Source of the DNA: Caldanaerovirga acetigignens
GTDB taxonomy: Bacteria > Bacillota > Thermosediminibacteria > Thermosediminibacterales > Thermosediminibacteraceae
Assembly: GCF_900142995.1 (NCBI RefSeq)
Contig: NZ_FRCR01000012.1
Span: 1-64,000, forward strand
Direction: 5' to 3'
DNA length: 64,000 nt
The position numbers and the translations under genes were made by a program. Below the pieces are notes generated by a model, which had not been told where the DNA came from, ran no database searches, and was given only the letters and a program-made list of their open reading frames with translations. Position 1 is the stretch's first letter. Each line of letters starts with the position of its first letter. Positions 41,629 through 51,530 of this stretch are shown here, in pieces.

Positions 41629-42894
41629 TTAAGTCAAATGCAATTCGTTAATCATTAAGGCTAGATTTTCTAAAAATTCTCTGTTGGTGCGAGTTTTTTT
41701 CAATCTGTTTATAAGGGTGCTGGCTGCTTCAACGGTATCCATTGAGGCAAGAGCTTTCCTGAGCACCCAAACGGCTTCCAGCTCTTCTTTAGAAAGAAGC
41801 AATTCCTCGCGGCGGGTGCCGGACCTCTTTATGTCTATAGCTGGATAAATTCTACGCTCCGCTAATTTTCTGTCTAGATGAATTTCCATGTTGCCGGTTC
41901 CCTTGAATTCTTCGTAAATGACGTCATCCATGCGGCTTCCTGTTTCTACCAGGGCTGTAGCGATTATGGTGAGGCTCCCGCCTTCTTCTATATTGCGAGC
42001 AGCTCCGAAAAACCGCTTGGGCTTATGGAGTGCACTGGGGTCCAATCCACCGGACAACGTCCTCCCCGTCGGCGGCACCACCAGGTTGTTGGCTCTCGCA
42101 AGGCGCGTTATGCTATCCAGCAGAATAACTACATCTTTTTTACTTTCCACGAGCCTCTGAGCGCGTTCTAGCACCATATCGGCAACCCGCAGGTGATTTT
42201 CCGGCGGTTCATCGAAAGTCGAACTCACCACATCGCCATCGACAGAACGCCTCATATCGGTTACTTCTTCTGGCCTTTCGTCTATCAAAAGTACTATAAG
42301 TTCCAGGTCCGGGTGATTTTTCGAAAGGGCCTTGGCAATATTTTTTAACATCATGGTTTTACCCGCCTTAGGCGGGGAAACTATGAGAGCTCTCTGTCCC
42401 TTTCCAATAGGAGAAATTATATCGATTATCCTGGTAGAAAGGTCTTCAGGGTCATGTTCTAGTGTTAGCCTAGGTTCTGGGAAAATGGGTGTCAACGAAT
42501 CGAAGTGAAACCTTCCAACGGCGTGTTCCGGATCTAGGCCATTTACCTCGTGGACCTGCAGAAGGGCTCTGTATTTTTCGCCCTCTTTCGGAGGCCTAAT
42601 TCTTCCCCTGACTAAATCCCCTGTGCGCAGGTGGAATCGTCGGATTTGTGAAGGCGAGACGTATATGTCTTCATCGGAAGGAAGGTAATTTTCTATCCTC
42701 AAAAAACCATATCCGTCCGGCATTACCTCGAGAACTCCTTCGGCTATGCTCTCTCCCGACTCGGCCGCCATAGCTTCTATTATCTTTACTATAAGCTCCT
42801 TCTTCCTGTATTTGTAGTATCCGGGAATCTTTTTTTCCTTTGCTATTTCTTGAAGCTGTGTTATGGTCTTCTTTTCTAGTTCCTGTGCAAGCAA
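41629..42894 (-). CDS. rho: Transcription termination factor Rho
   Basis: 421 residues: N-terminal helix region, the S1-like RNA-binding cold-shock fold ([21 protein letters not shown]), then the RecA-like motor with [15 protein letters not shown] (Walker A), [33 protein letters not shown] and [16 protein letters not shown] (Walker B, Q-loop region). Complete, no insertion of the N-terminal charged region common in actinobacteria. Single gene. Confidence 0.97.
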   Translation of the reverse strand: MLAQELEKKTITQLQEIAKEKKIPGYYKYRKKELIVKIIEAMAAESGESIAEGVLEVMPDGYGFLRIENYLPSDEDIYVSPSQIRRFHLRTGDLVRGRIRPPKEGEKYRALLQVHEVNGLDPEHAVGRFHFDSLTPIFPEPRLTLEHDPEDLSTRIIDIISPIGKGQRALIVSPPKAGKTMMLKNIAKALSKNHPDLELIVLLIDERPEEVTDMRRSVDGDVVSSTFDEPPENHLRVADMVLERAQRLVESKKDVVILLDSITRLARANNLVVPPTGRTLSGGLDPSALHKPKRFFGAARNIEEGGSLTIIATALVETGSRMDDVIYEEFKGTGNMEIHLDRKLAERRIYPAIDIKRSGTRREELLLSKEELEAVWVLRKALASMDTVEAASTLINRLKKTRTNREFLENLALMINELHLT

Positions 42895-43011
42895 TCTCTC
42901 ACCTTCTTATCGCCTTTAAATAAATAAAAAAATATTTCTCCGTTAATTGTGCGGCGGAGAACGCAAAATTATTCGGACAGGTTTACATTATATCAAAGAT
43001 TTAATCGGTCA

Positions 43012-43929
43012 TCAATGGTCTTTCCCAATAGGAAATTCAACGACAAAGGTGGTACCCTCCTCTTGGGCAGAATTGAAATAAATATTTCCTCCGTAGTTTT
43101 CTACAATTCTCTTGGAAATAAATAAGCCTAATCCTGTGCCGTTTTTCTTAGTAGTAAAAAAAGGACTGAAAATTTTATCTTTTACTTCGGGGCCTATTCC
43201 CCGCCCGTTATCTTTAACTTCAACTTTGACTTTTTCGTTTAATTTCGAAACTATTATATCGATACTTCCGCCTTCTTCTACAGCTTCAAAAGCATTTTGA
43301 ATCAAGTTTATAAAGACTTGCTCCAGTTGGTCCCTATCGGCCCATAAAAATATAGATTCATCATTCATATACAATCTAAATCGGATTTTCTTCTTTTCAA
43401 AGCTGCTTTTGTAGAGTTCTATGACTTCCTTTATCAATTCGCAAACCCACACCAATTCCTTAGAATCGCTTTTTATTTTGGCAAGCATCAGAAAATCCTT
43501 TGTCAGGCTTTCGAGCCTGTCCACTTCAGAAATCATTATCTTTACATATTCCTTGCGCTTATCGCTTTCTGAAAGCGTGTTGTCTAATATTTGTAAAAAA
43601 CCGCGAATAGAAAAAAGGGGATTTTTTATTTCATGAACGGCGCTGGCTGCTAACTCACCTATGACCGACAGACTCTCAGAAGTAGCTTTATCGTCTTCGG
43701 ACTTGCCTTCACCTTCACAATATACAATGACCCCCAAAACCCCTTGTTCGTTTCGTACTATTGCCGTATTCACGTTAAAAGTACGGCATCCCGTTTTCTC
43801 ATTCTGGAAATTGTTTTCCAAAACTACGGTGTGACTGCCTTCTTTTATATATATCGCAGGGTCTTCAGAGAGTTTATAACTTTTGTCTGTAAACAAGTCC
43901 TCGAAGACATATGAATGGCGCAAGCTCAT
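43012..43929 (-). CDS. Sensor histidine kinase, soluble, PAS-like
   Basis: 305 residues, no membrane segment. Residues 1-75 look like a PAS-type sensor (FNVNTAIVRNEQGVLGVIVYC). His99 lies in AASAVHEIKNPLFSIRGF; the ATPase domain has NLIQNAFEAVEEGG (N box), VKDNGRGIGPE (G1) and KNGTGLGLFISKRI (G2). KinA/NtrB-like arrangement. The response regulator gene is directly upstream (26 bases), so they form a pair. Signal unknown. Confidence 0.9.
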   Translation of the reverse strand: MSLRHSYVFEDLFTDKSYKLSEDPAIYIKEGSHTVVLENNFQNEKTGCRTFNVNTAIVRNEQGVLGVIVYCEGEGKSEDDKATSESLSVIGELAASAVHEIKNPLFSIRGFLQILDNTLSESDKRKEYVKIMISEVDRLESLTKDFLMLAKIKSDSKELVWVCELIKEVIELYKSSFEKKKIRFRLYMNDESIFLWADRDQLEQVFINLIQNAFEAVEEGGSIDIIVSKLNEKVKVEVKDNGRGIGPEVKDKIFSPFFTTKKNGTGLGLFISKRIVENYGGNIYFNSAQEEGTTFVVEFPIGKDH

Positions 43930-43954
43930 TAGTATTCTCCTCTCGATGCGAGTC

Positions 43955-44323
43955 TCAAGATGTCAATGCTTTCTTTATCAGGTTTTCAAGACTCGAAATG
44001 TCAAAGGGTTTGACCAGATATGCAAAAGCTCCTCCTTCTAAAGCCTTCTTAACAGATTTTTTTTCGCCGTCTCCTGAGATCATGATTCCCCGCAAATTTA
44101 AATTTATTTCTCTTAACATTGATAAAAGAGTAACTCCATCCATGCCGGGTATTGCCATGTCTATAATCGCTAAATCCGGCTTTTTTTCGGCAGCAAGCTT
44201 GAGTGCTTCAAAACCGGAGGACGCCCCGAAGACCTCATACCCTTGAAATTGAAGGGCTTCAAGGAGCATCCTTCTTACCCATAGCTGGTCATCTACAACT
44301 AGGATTCTGCTTTTTTGCTCCAT
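43955..44323 (-). CDS. Single-domain response regulator (Spo0F-like)
   Basis: 122 residues from the ATG at 44323. Receiver only: DD at 11-12, phosphoryl Asp55 in LAIIDMAIPGMDG, and Lys in AYLVKPFD. With no output domain it probably relays phosphate or controls by contact, like Spo0F or CheY. Its partner is the PAS kinase downstream. Confidence 0.9.
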   Translation of the reverse strand: MEQKSRILVVDDQLWVRRMLLEALQFQGYEVFGASSGFEALKLAAEKKPDLAIIDMAIPGMDGVTLLSMLREINLNLRGIMISGDGEKKSVKKALEGGAFAYLVKPFDISSLENLIKKALTS

Positions 44324-44354
44324 TATGATGCACCCCAATTGCTACATTGTCCAT

Positions 44355-46223
44355 CTAAGACGTCACAAGATCTATTACCACATCTGCATAAAAAATTCCC
44401 CGTTCGTACCTTCCTGCTGCAATAACCTCGTCTCCTTCTTCTATATAATCGGCAATTTTTTTGACGCTTATTTCCTTGTTGCCCTTTAAAAAGACGGTAT
44501 CGTCTTTAAAATGAATTTCTAAGGTAATAACCTTGCCCTGCTCATTTTTGAACTCCACCACGATGACTCTGGCATCTATATGTACGTACCTCGCAGTCCC
44601 GCGCACCACATTTAGAAGCTGCCTTGCCGTCACTTCCATCTTTAATATTTCATCGCCTTCCGCTTCTAATTCTACATAAAAACCGGGCTTGACTTCGAAA
44701 ATAGTTATTGTCTTTTTATCCTTTGTAATCCTTGAGTCCTGAGTCACCGTAAAGGTGTGATCCACTCCTTCATCATCGGTAACAGTAATTTTCAAAACAT
44801 CAGAAATCGAGATTCCCTTGACCACTCCGCTGACACTCCGCTTGGTGCTTTTAGCCTCTATTTTCGTAACTTTCTGGTATTCAACGTATAGGACGACTTC
44901 GTCCTGGTTTTTTATGCTCTTTAATTCCACACTCTTGCCGTCTCTCTTGACTTGTGCATCTTCTCTTACTTCGAAATCTCCGACACTTCCATCACCAAGC
45001 TCTAGCGTTATTACAGGATTTTTCGAAAGAAAACTTATGCTTTTAACTGAACCACTCACCTTTTTCTGGGCACTTTCTGACTCAATGCTAAAGACTTTTT
45101 CGCCATAAAGCATTAAAGTCACCATATCACCCGGCGTAAGCTGCGAGATCGACGAATTTTTCCCATCTTTTACAACTCTTGCCGATGCATCCACCTGGTA
45201 AGTTTCGTTATTTTTCGTTTCTTCGTTTTCAACAACTACATACCCGGTGATTACAGATTTTAATATGCCAGATACAGTTTTGAAAGTCGTTGGTTGAACA
45301 TCATCCATAAAAGCTTCTATGTAGTTCGCACTATTGCCATCCGCTATTATTCTCAATTTTGTTCCCGGCAAAATATCCTTCAGCGCTATTTTTTTCAACG
45401 CACCTTGTTGATCTTTGCTGTACACCTTGCAGTCGCTTCCGACAAGATAAGTCCTAAGAACGCCGTCTGCCAGCTTCACTTCTATGTAATTTAAAAAATC
45501 TGTCTTTATATTTTCAGCCCTAGCGGTTGTCATTTTTCCGGATATATCTATATATTCGGCTATTTGGTTCAAGACTTTGGCAGCTTGTGCGCGGTTTATG
45601 TTTTCTTTTGGTCGGAAGCTCCCATCTTCAAAACCTGATAGTATTTTCTTTTCCACCGCAAGCTGAACGTATTTTCTAGCCCCTAGCGGTATTTCATAAG
45701 TGTCTTTAAAGGCAAGGTTTATGTTTTTTATCGACTGAGCCTCATTTTCAAGGCCTAACGCCCTTATCGCAAAAACTGCCGCTTCATACCTTTTCGTGGC
45801 CTCTTCGGGTCTAAAATTGGCGTAATCATCGTCTGATATTATACCCTTTTCGAGGGCCACAGCTATATAACTCCGGGCCCACAGCGGAATCAAATTAACA
45901 TTCGGAAAATCAGAAGGAAGAGTTTTGTTTTTTGCATAATCTTCCAATCCCATAAGTCTCACTATCATGGCAATAAATTCAACACGCTTTACCGGGTCAT
46001 CCGGTGCAAAAACATTCGGGCTTCTTCCGGTGATTACACCCAATAGAGCCATTTTCTCCACGTAAGGCCTTGCCCATTCATATCTTTCTTGAAGTACGTC
46101 GGAAAAATTTGGCACAGATGCAAAAACTTGATTTATATTGAAAAGGTTCATTATTGTCAAGAAAATCAAAAGGAAGGCCGCATAAAGCTTTAGGGCCCGG
46201 TTAAATGGTTTCACTGATTCCAT
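44355..46223 (-). CDS. SLH-domain surface protein (622 aa) with beta-repeat stalk
   Basis: A signal peptide (hydrophobic stretch about residues 12-33, ending VFA) is followed by three SLH domains (about 40-235; YEWARPYVEKMALLGVITG, VKRVEFIAMIVRLMG, EKILSGFEDGSFRPKENINR). These bind pyruvylated wall polymers. The rest consists of four to five related segments of about 75 residues, each with a KxVxGxVKxI...VxxDA-x-V-K-D-GK pattern. Surface anchoring is likely; a further role is not readable. Same operon direction as the other SLH gene upstream, but separated by a terminator. Confidence 0.88.
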   Translation of the reverse strand: MESVKPFNRALKLYAAFLLIFLTIMNLFNINQVFASVPNFSDVLQERYEWARPYVEKMALLGVITGRSPNVFAPDDPVKRVEFIAMIVRLMGLEDYAKNKTLPSDFPNVNLIPLWARSYIAVALEKGIISDDDYANFRPEEATKRYEAAVFAIRALGLENEAQSIKNINLAFKDTYEIPLGARKYVQLAVEKKILSGFEDGSFRPKENINRAQAAKVLNQIAEYIDISGKMTTARAENIKTDFLNYIEVKLADGVLRTYLVGSDCKVYSKDQQGALKKIALKDILPGTKLRIIADGNSANYIEAFMDDVQPTTFKTVSGILKSVITGYVVVENEETKNNETYQVDASARVVKDGKNSSISQLTPGDMVTLMLYGEKVFSIESESAQKKVSGSVKSISFLSKNPVITLELGDGSVGDFEVREDAQVKRDGKSVELKSIKNQDEVVLYVEYQKVTKIEAKSTKRSVSGVVKGISISDVLKITVTDDEGVDHTFTVTQDSRITKDKKTITIFEVKPGFYVELEAEGDEILKMEVTARQLLNVVRGTARYVHIDARVIVVEFKNEQGKVITLEIHFKDDTVFLKGNKEISVKKIADYIEEGDEVIAAGRYERGIFYADVVIDLVTS

Positions 46224-46289
46224 CTCCTTTCATTTTTTTCCTTTTGTCTATATATTCTACAAAAACCAAGTAATTCCTTCTTTTGAAGA

Positions 46290-46318
46290 AAAAAGGGCGA
46301 TTTTATCGCCCTTTTTTC
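46290..46318 (-). terminator. Terminator after the 440-aa SLH gene
   Basis: AAAAAAGGGCGAT (46289-46301) pairs with ATCGCCCTTTTTT (46306-46318), so it has T runs on both strands. It lies 22 bases after the upstream SLH gene's stop, before the 622-aa SLH gene. Confidence 0.85.
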
Positions 46319-46339
46319 CGATTCCCCATTTTTTATGCC

Positions 46340-47662
46340 TTATTTTATCACTTTAATACTGATTACCTTGTCTTTTTGTGCCCCAAGTTCGACATACGAT
46401 CCTTCTTTCAGGTCCGAAAGTTCTGCCTGTCTTTCTCCAATTTCGATATAAGTTTCGCCGGTAACTTCATAGGTTAAAGTATTATTATCGGTAACCACAA
46501 ACCATTCATCTACCTCCAAAAGCGGACCTCTCATATATATGGAAGCACCCTCTTTTATTTCGCCTAAAATTACTACTTTTTCGCCGACATAGTTCTCGAG
46601 GCGGCTTGTATCTCCCACCAGCACAAACCTTTCATACTTGGTCTCCAGTTCCAAGTGCCACCCTTCTATATCGCTTTCTTTTAACATACCGACGTAACCT
46701 TTTTCTACTTTCTCGTATGTTAACAGACTTACGGTTTGTTTCCTTTCATCTACACCCACCAATATTCCTTTGGCCATGGAGGTAATCTTCTTGCTTATAA
46801 CCTGGATGAACACCACTTTGCCTTCTTCATTAAACATGAGTTTCACTTCATCACCGGGGCCAATCTTTTCAATATCGCTGTATTTGCCGTTAATATAAAC
46901 TGGTACGTCTTCTTTTAAATCATAAGTAGCTGTTTTCTCTTCTTTACTAACAGTAATTGTCATGTCATCCCGATCTACCAAAACGACCACGAAGACGGCT
47001 TCCTTCTTTTCATCTTCTTCCAGGAGTTCGTCCAAGCTGTTTATTATTACCGCCATTTCTGCCCTGCTTATAGGTTTATTTGGCTGGAAAACATGACCGG
47101 GATACCCTTTAATCAGCCCTAACTTTACCATTAAGTAAACATACCCAACAGCATTATCAGGTATAGCTTTAACATCTTTGAAAGGGAGCTTTTCGTTCAT
47201 GTGCTGCTTTGCCTCGTCTTCTCTTCCAATAGCCCGGACGATATATTTAGCAATTTCGTATCTTTTTACGGGCTCATTGGGACGAAGGTTTTTAATTTCC
47301 TCCGGCTTTATTATCCCCTTTTTTACCGCCAGGTTCAGGTAATAGTAAGCATCTTTCCACGGCAATTTTAATCTGGCAATATATTCGGGCAATTTAGCTT
47401 TATTGTCTATTTCCCCTTCCCATCCCATAATCCTTAAAGCCATTATTATTGTTTCCAGATGGGTGACCGAATTTTTCGGTTTGAACCAACCGCCCGGGTA
47501 CCCCTTTACTATTCCTTTTGCATACATCTTTTCGATAGAAAACCTGGCCCAGTCCCATTCTTTCCCCACATCTTTAAAACCGCTTTGTTTTGCTTGAGCC
47601 ACCGGGGCCGACAACGATACCAGCAAAATCATTATTAGCAACCCCGCAATAAATCTTTTCAT
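46340..47662 (-). CDS. SLH-domain surface protein (440 aa)
   Basis: A signal peptide (LLIMILLVSLSAPVAQA, residues 7-24) and three SLH domains to about residue 215 (WARFSIEKMYAKGIVKGYPG, VTHLETIIMALRIMGW, GLIKGYPGHVFQPNKPISR). The C-terminal half is beta-rich with the same short repeats as the 622-aa protein (GILVGVDERKQTVSLL, DLKEGSYVELGAQ), so the two are probably paralogues by duplication. Location: cell envelope. Confidence 0.88.
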   Translation of the reverse strand: MKRFIAGLLIMILLVSLSAPVAQAKQSGFKDVGKEWDWARFSIEKMYAKGIVKGYPGGWFKPKNSVTHLETIIMALRIMGWEGEIDNKAKLPEYIARLKLPWKDAYYYLNLAVKKGIIKPEEIKNLRPNEPVKRYEIAKYIVRAIGREDEAKQHMNEKLPFKDVKAIPDNAVGYVYLMVKLGLIKGYPGHVFQPNKPISRAEMAVIINSLDELLEEDEKKEAVFVVVLVDRDDMTITVSKEEKTATYDLKEDVPVYINGKYSDIEKIGPGDEVKLMFNEEGKVVFIQVISKKITSMAKGILVGVDERKQTVSLLTYEKVEKGYVGMLKESDIEGWHLELETKYERFVLVGDTSRLENYVGEKVVILGEIKEGASIYMRGPLLEVDEWFVVTDNNTLTYEVTGETYIEIGERQAELSDLKEGSYVELGAQKDKVISIKVIK

Positions 47663-47766
47663 TATGTCAATGCCCCCTTCAAGTATTTTTACATTTATAT
47701 AAATACGTCAGGAGGCATTTTCCTTTTCGGGTTAAATTCAATTTGTAATAATAATGTAACAATATT

Positions 47767-48525
47767 TTAAACCATGTGTAACATTTTAAATTTAAATCTT
47801 TCCCATGCCTGGATATACCTTTTAAGTTCATCCGTTGTAGGATTTTCTAATAACTCTTGGGGAGATCCTTCTTGCGCCACTTTTCCGCCCATGAGCACCA
47901 TAACCCTGTTCGCAAACAGCATTACCTCTTCAAGGTCGTGGGTTATAAAAAATGTAGTTATCCCCGTCGTCTTTAATACTTCAAAAAAGTCAGCTTTAAG
48001 CGACTCCCTTATAAATACATCAAGATTTGAAAAAGGTTCATCTAAAAATAACACTTCCGGCTCAAATGCAAATGCTCTAGCAAGGCTAACCCTTTGAGCT
48101 TCGCCTCCTGAAAGGGCCCTTGCCCATCTATTGCTTAGCTTTTCGACCTTAAACCTTTCCAGCCAATATTTTGCCCTCTCCATAGCCTCTCGATGTTTTA
48201 TGCCCCGTATTCTCAAGCCCAAAGCTATATTTTCAACAACCGTATCATTGAGAAACAGCGGCTCCTGAAAAACAACAGCCATTTTTCTCCTAATCCTTAT
48301 CCGTTCTTTTCGATTTATTTTCTCCCCTTTGAAATAAATCTCTCCTTGCTGAGGCATTTGAAGTAGGGCCATTACCTTGAGGAGAGTACTTTTCCCAGCC
48401 CCGTTAGGACCAATAACCGCAAAAATTTCTCCTTTTTTCAATTCTACCTTTTTTACGTTCAACAACTCTTTTCCCCTAATTCTCACAATGATGTCCTTTC
48501 CTTCAATTATCGTATTCATCTTCAT
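47767..48525 (-). CDS. tupC: ABC transporter ATP-binding protein, tungstate type
   Basis: 252 residues: Walker A GPNGAGKSTLLKV, Q-loop VVFQEPLFLND, signature ALSGGEAQRVSLARAFA, Walker B VLFLDEPFSNLD, H-loop FITHDLEEVM. The closest characterised relatives with a TupB-like permease import tungstate; molybdate or sulphate remain possible. It overlaps the permease gene by 23 bases. Confidence 0.82.
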   Translation of the reverse strand: MKMNTIIEGKDIIVRIRGKELLNVKKVELKKGEIFAVIGPNGAGKSTLLKVMALLQMPQQGEIYFKGEKINRKERIRIRRKMAVVFQEPLFLNDTVVENIALGLRIRGIKHREAMERAKYWLERFKVEKLSNRWARALSGGEAQRVSLARAFAFEPEVLFLDEPFSNLDVFIRESLKADFFEVLKTTGITTFFITHDLEEVMLFANRVMVLMGGKVAQEGSPQELLENPTTDELKRYIQAWERFKFKMLHMV

Positions 48526-49213
48526 GCCTCCGCTGCTGTAAATGAGTTAATGCAACAGTGCCCAAGTATGCCATCAAAAGCAATACGAAACTGAGCGCAA
48601 GAGCACCTTCGAAATTGCCTCTGCTTGTCTCAAGAACTATAGCTGTTGTAAGAACCCTTGTGTACCCTGCGATGTTTCCTCCTACCATCATTGAAGCGCC
48701 TACCTCTGAAACAATAGCACCGAAACCCGCAATTACCGCCGCCAAAATAGAGTATCTTGCCTCCTTTGCCATCAAAAAAAGCATCTGCAGGGAAGTAGCT
48801 CCCAACGACATTATATGCAACCTCAATTTCTTGTCCACCTGTTGCAATGCAGCTGTAACCAATGCCAGTATCACAGGCGTAGCTATCACTGTCTGAGCAA
48901 TGACAATTGCAGTAGGTGTATATATGAGGCGCAATTGTCCCAAGGGTCCGCTTCGCCAAAGCAAAAGACATACCCACAGCCCAACTACAGTAGGAGGAAG
49001 TCCCATCCCGAGATTGGCAAGGCTTATTAAAAAATTTTTCCCCGGAAACTCCTTAATTGCTATAAAAAAAGCGACTGGCAGCGATATGGCAAGACTTATT
49101 AAGGTCGCAAGACCTGATACCTTCAATGTAAATAAGGTTATCCTGTATATATCCGCATCCAACGTAATTAACATAACTACTGCTTTTTTAAAACCCTCAA
49201 TTATTGTATCCAT
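48503..49213 (-). CDS. tupB: ABC transporter permease, tungstate type
   Basis: 236 residues from the ATG at 49213; a longer frame from 49327 is not homologous. About six membrane segments. GLGMGLPPTVVGLWVCLLLWRSGPLGQL and the EAA loop MSLGATSLQMLFLMAKEARYSILAA with GFGAIVSEVGASMMVGGNI match TupB/WtpB-like permeases. The usual binding protein gene (tupA) is not upstream: 49214-49505 has no frame for one. Confidence 0.82.
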   Translation of the reverse strand: MDTIIEGFKKAVVMLITLDADIYRITLFTLKVSGLATLISLAISLPVAFFIAIKEFPGKNFLISLANLGMGLPPTVVGLWVCLLLWRSGPLGQLRLIYTPTAIVIAQTVIATPVILALVTAALQQVDKKLRLHIMSLGATSLQMLFLMAKEARYSILAAVIAGFGAIVSEVGASMMVGGNIAGYTRVLTTAIVLETSRGNFEGALALSFVLLLMAYLGTVALTHLQQRRHEDEYDN

Positions 49214-49505
49214 AAAAACCGCCTCGCTTTTTCGCGTTGTGCTTATTCTTACATAATGCTTTTCTATATATTTTCTATAAAAAAGTAGATTATCCTCTTT
49301 TAAAATAAAAAAACGGAAAAAACGCATAAATTTGAGGGTGTGCTACCATAAAAAAGGCATTTGCTTTTGTTTTCGGCTCAAAAGCGCAAAAGTTACGGGG
49401 TTTTTGTGCTGTCATTCACTTCCTTTTGAGTCTCCTAAAGTATATAATGTATCTTGGTGTTTTTTTAGAAAATAAATACGCGACAATAAAAAAGGGGGGG
49501 ATAAA

Positions 49506-50921
49506 ATGGGGCTCCCAGAAAAGATATACCTGTGCACTGTAGGGCTGTATGTCTTCTTCTTTCTTCTTTTCCTGCGCTATTTTCTCTGGGAAAACTACGC
49601 GCGAAAAAACTATTGGCGCAAAAGGCGGCCTATAACGCTATTTGAATTGAAAAAATTAGCAAGGGAAAAGAAAAAAAAGCTTCCGATGTTTTCCATCCTC
49701 GTACCCGCGCGGGAAGAGGCAGAAGTAATCGGCCAAACGATTGAACATTTATCCAAGTTAAATTACCCACCGAATTTACTTGAGATAATAATTATAACCG
49801 ATGAAAAGGAACTGCAAAAGGGCGCTTCCGTAACGACCCAGCAGGTGGTGGAGGCAAAAATTCAGGAATTTAAAAAAAGAAAAAACGTCCCTTCCTTAAA
49901 ACATGTAATCGTGCCGTACGATTTCGACGGCTATTACGGTGGAACTTTGACCGGAAAAGAAGTTCCTTCTACTAAGGGAAGAGCATTGAATTACGGCCTT
50001 TCCTTCATAGACAATAATTCCGACATCTGCGGATTTTACGACGCCGAAAGCCACCCTGAATTAGACGTACTGCTTTACATAGCTTACAGGTGGCTGATTT
50101 CAGACAAGAGAAACCTTGTATGGCAGGGACCGGTTTTCCAAGTCAGAAATTTCTTTTTCCTGAGCCCCATTACAAAAATCGCATCTCTTTACCAGGCTTT
50201 AGCCCATGAATGGTATTTGCCCGTGCTCATGAGACAACTTCCATTTGTAGGCGGAACGAACCTTTTCATTGAGTCGAAGTTGCTTCGCGAAATAGGCGGA
50301 TTTGACTATAACGCCCTTACGGAAGACCTGGAAATAGGCGTAAGGGCCTTTTTAGAACGCGATGTTTGGCCGGAGTATTTTCCGTATGTAAGCACCGAAC
50401 AGACACCCCAAACCTATAAAGCTTTTTTCCGACAGCGTTTAAGGTGGGCTTCCGGCCATATTCAGGTTGTAGATAAATTTAAAAATGCTTTTACTTATGA
50501 TCCTTACAAAAAGAACCGCATTATTAAAACCCTCCTTTTAAAGGGAGAAATAGAGTGGGTTTTGTACCAATTAGCCGTTTTGATACCGCCGACAGTATTT
50601 TTTCTGAGCTTAAAAGGATGGATAAAACCCGTTGCAATCCCAGTATACATAAATTATCTTCTGAAATCCTTTTTGTTCATTTACGTGGGATTCACATATT
50701 ACATCTATTTCCGCTACTTGAGGTACATGAAAGACAGGGGGCTTTTAAGAAAGCTCCTTGCAATATTGGAACTTCTCGCACTACCCTTTGCTGGCTTCTT
50801 GCTTCCCCTACCATACTCTTACGCTTTGATTTTGCGTGCACTAAACCGCCAGCCGAGGACATGGTGCAAAACTCCGCGCACCCGGGAAGTTCCGGATATC
50901 AGATTTACGATGTATAAATAG
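49506..50921 (+). CDS. Processive family 2 glycosyltransferase (cellulose synthase-like)
   Basis: 471 residues. N-terminal TM (7-27), then the GT-A domain: FSILVPAREEAEVI, DAESHP (179-184), TEDLE (272-276) and QRLRW (310-314), the D,D,D,QxxRW motif of processive beta-glycosyltransferases. C-terminal TM segments (about 355-450) form the export channel. It probably makes a surface polysaccharide; the sugar is unknown. Single gene with GGGGGGG upstream and a terminator. Confidence 0.88.
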   Translation: MGLPEKIYLCTVGLYVFFFLLFLRYFLWENYARKNYWRKRRPITLFELKKLAREKKKKLPMFSILVPAREEAEVIGQTIEHLSKLNYPPNLLEIIIITDEKELQKGASVTTQQVVEAKIQEFKKRKNVPSLKHVIVPYDFDGYYGGTLTGKEVPSTKGRALNYGLSFIDNNSDICGFYDAESHPELDVLLYIAYRWLISDKRNLVWQGPVFQVRNFFFLSPITKIASLYQALAHEWYLPVLMRQLPFVGGTNLFIESKLLREIGGFDYNALTEDLEIGVRAFLERDVWPEYFPYVSTEQTPQTYKAFFRQRLRWASGHIQVVDKFKNAFTYDPYKKNRIIKTLLLKGEIEWVLYQLAVLIPPTVFFLSLKGWIKPVAIPVYINYLLKSFLFIYVGFTYYIYFRYLRYMKDRGLLRKLLAILELLALPFAGFLLPLPYSYALILRALNRQPRTWCKTPRTREVPDIRFTMYK

Positions 50922-50929
50922 ATCAAAAA

Positions 50930-50957
50930 CACCTGCAGCAGTTGCAGGTGGTTTTGT
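50930..50957 (+). terminator. Terminator after the glycosyltransferase gene
   Basis: CACCTGCA (50930-50937) pairs with TGCAGGTG (50943-50950), followed by GTTTTGTTG. Confidence 0.8.
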
Positions 50958-51241
50958 TGCGACTTAATCAAATTAGAAGTCAACCTGTTTTCTATTTGGA
51001 ATTTCATAGCCTTTTTATGTTTATTGCATAATAAAAGCGGTATTCTGTAACCCCGCTTGTGGCCATGAAAAGAGTATTGTGGAAAACAAAGTCGGATACC
51101 ACCGGCGCAATTTACTGGTTCCGGTCCCCAGCTTTGATAAGTTAACATAAAAATTCCCCACCGGTGCCTGGGGAAAAATCTTTGCAAAAATGGGGAATTT
51201 CCTCTTGCAAAAAACATCAATTTTTCCGCCCAAAATTAAAA
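50958..51241. other. Intergenic stretch left of the integrated element
   Basis: No convincing gene on either strand. It contains an inverted arm pair CCCCACCGG/CCTGGGG region near 51157-51174 and, at its end, a dyad in which TTTCCGCCCAAA (51224-51233 region) faces TTTGGGCGGAAA of the left direct repeat. Confidence 0.5.
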
Positions 51242-51264
51242 TTTGGGCGGAAACTGGGCGGAAA
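51242..51264 (+). repeat. Left direct repeat (candidate attL)
   Basis: TTTGGGCGGAAACTGGGCGG plus AAA; contains an internal 11-base tandem (GGGCGGAAACT, GGGCGGAAA). Identical to 54051-54073. Confidence 0.75.
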
Positions 51265-51312
51265 GACACCTTTCCACGAACCGTACTTAACGATAGTTTT
51301 TTTTAAAAACTA

Positions 51313-51430
51313 TTGATAAATACGAATTAAAAGAGGTATAATATAAGTGAGGTGCCGATGAGGCAAGTGTGGAGAATGGTAGATCGTGGTTTTAAGAGAT
51401 TGTAGCTTTTTTTAAGCTACTTTCTTTTTT
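51313..51430 (+). ncRNA. Candidate small RNA with a 15-codon frame
   Basis: TTGATA (51313-51318), 18 bases, TATAAT (51337-51342) form a good promoter. About 75 bases downstream a hairpin, GTAGCTT (51402-51408) with AAGCTAC (51414-51420), is followed by TTTCTTTTTT. The RNA would be about 85 nt. It holds ATG at 51358 with GAGGTG just upstream and encodes MRQVWRMVDRGFKRL, stopping at 51405 inside the terminator stem. It could be a small RNA, a micropeptide gene, or a leader peptide. No plus-strand gene follows closely. Confidence 0.55.
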
Positions 51431-51530
51431 ATGGCTATTCTTATTTCGATTTCAAATTCAAACTTTAGGAATAGGCCTTTTACCAGATATTGTCACCGGG
51501 TCATCGAGCTTCAGATTCAGATCTCCCGTG

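Noticed and set aside
45000-47700. The two SLH proteins as S-layer subunits
   Set aside because: They have SLH anchors, but their size and repeat composition are not enough to call them the main S-layer protein.
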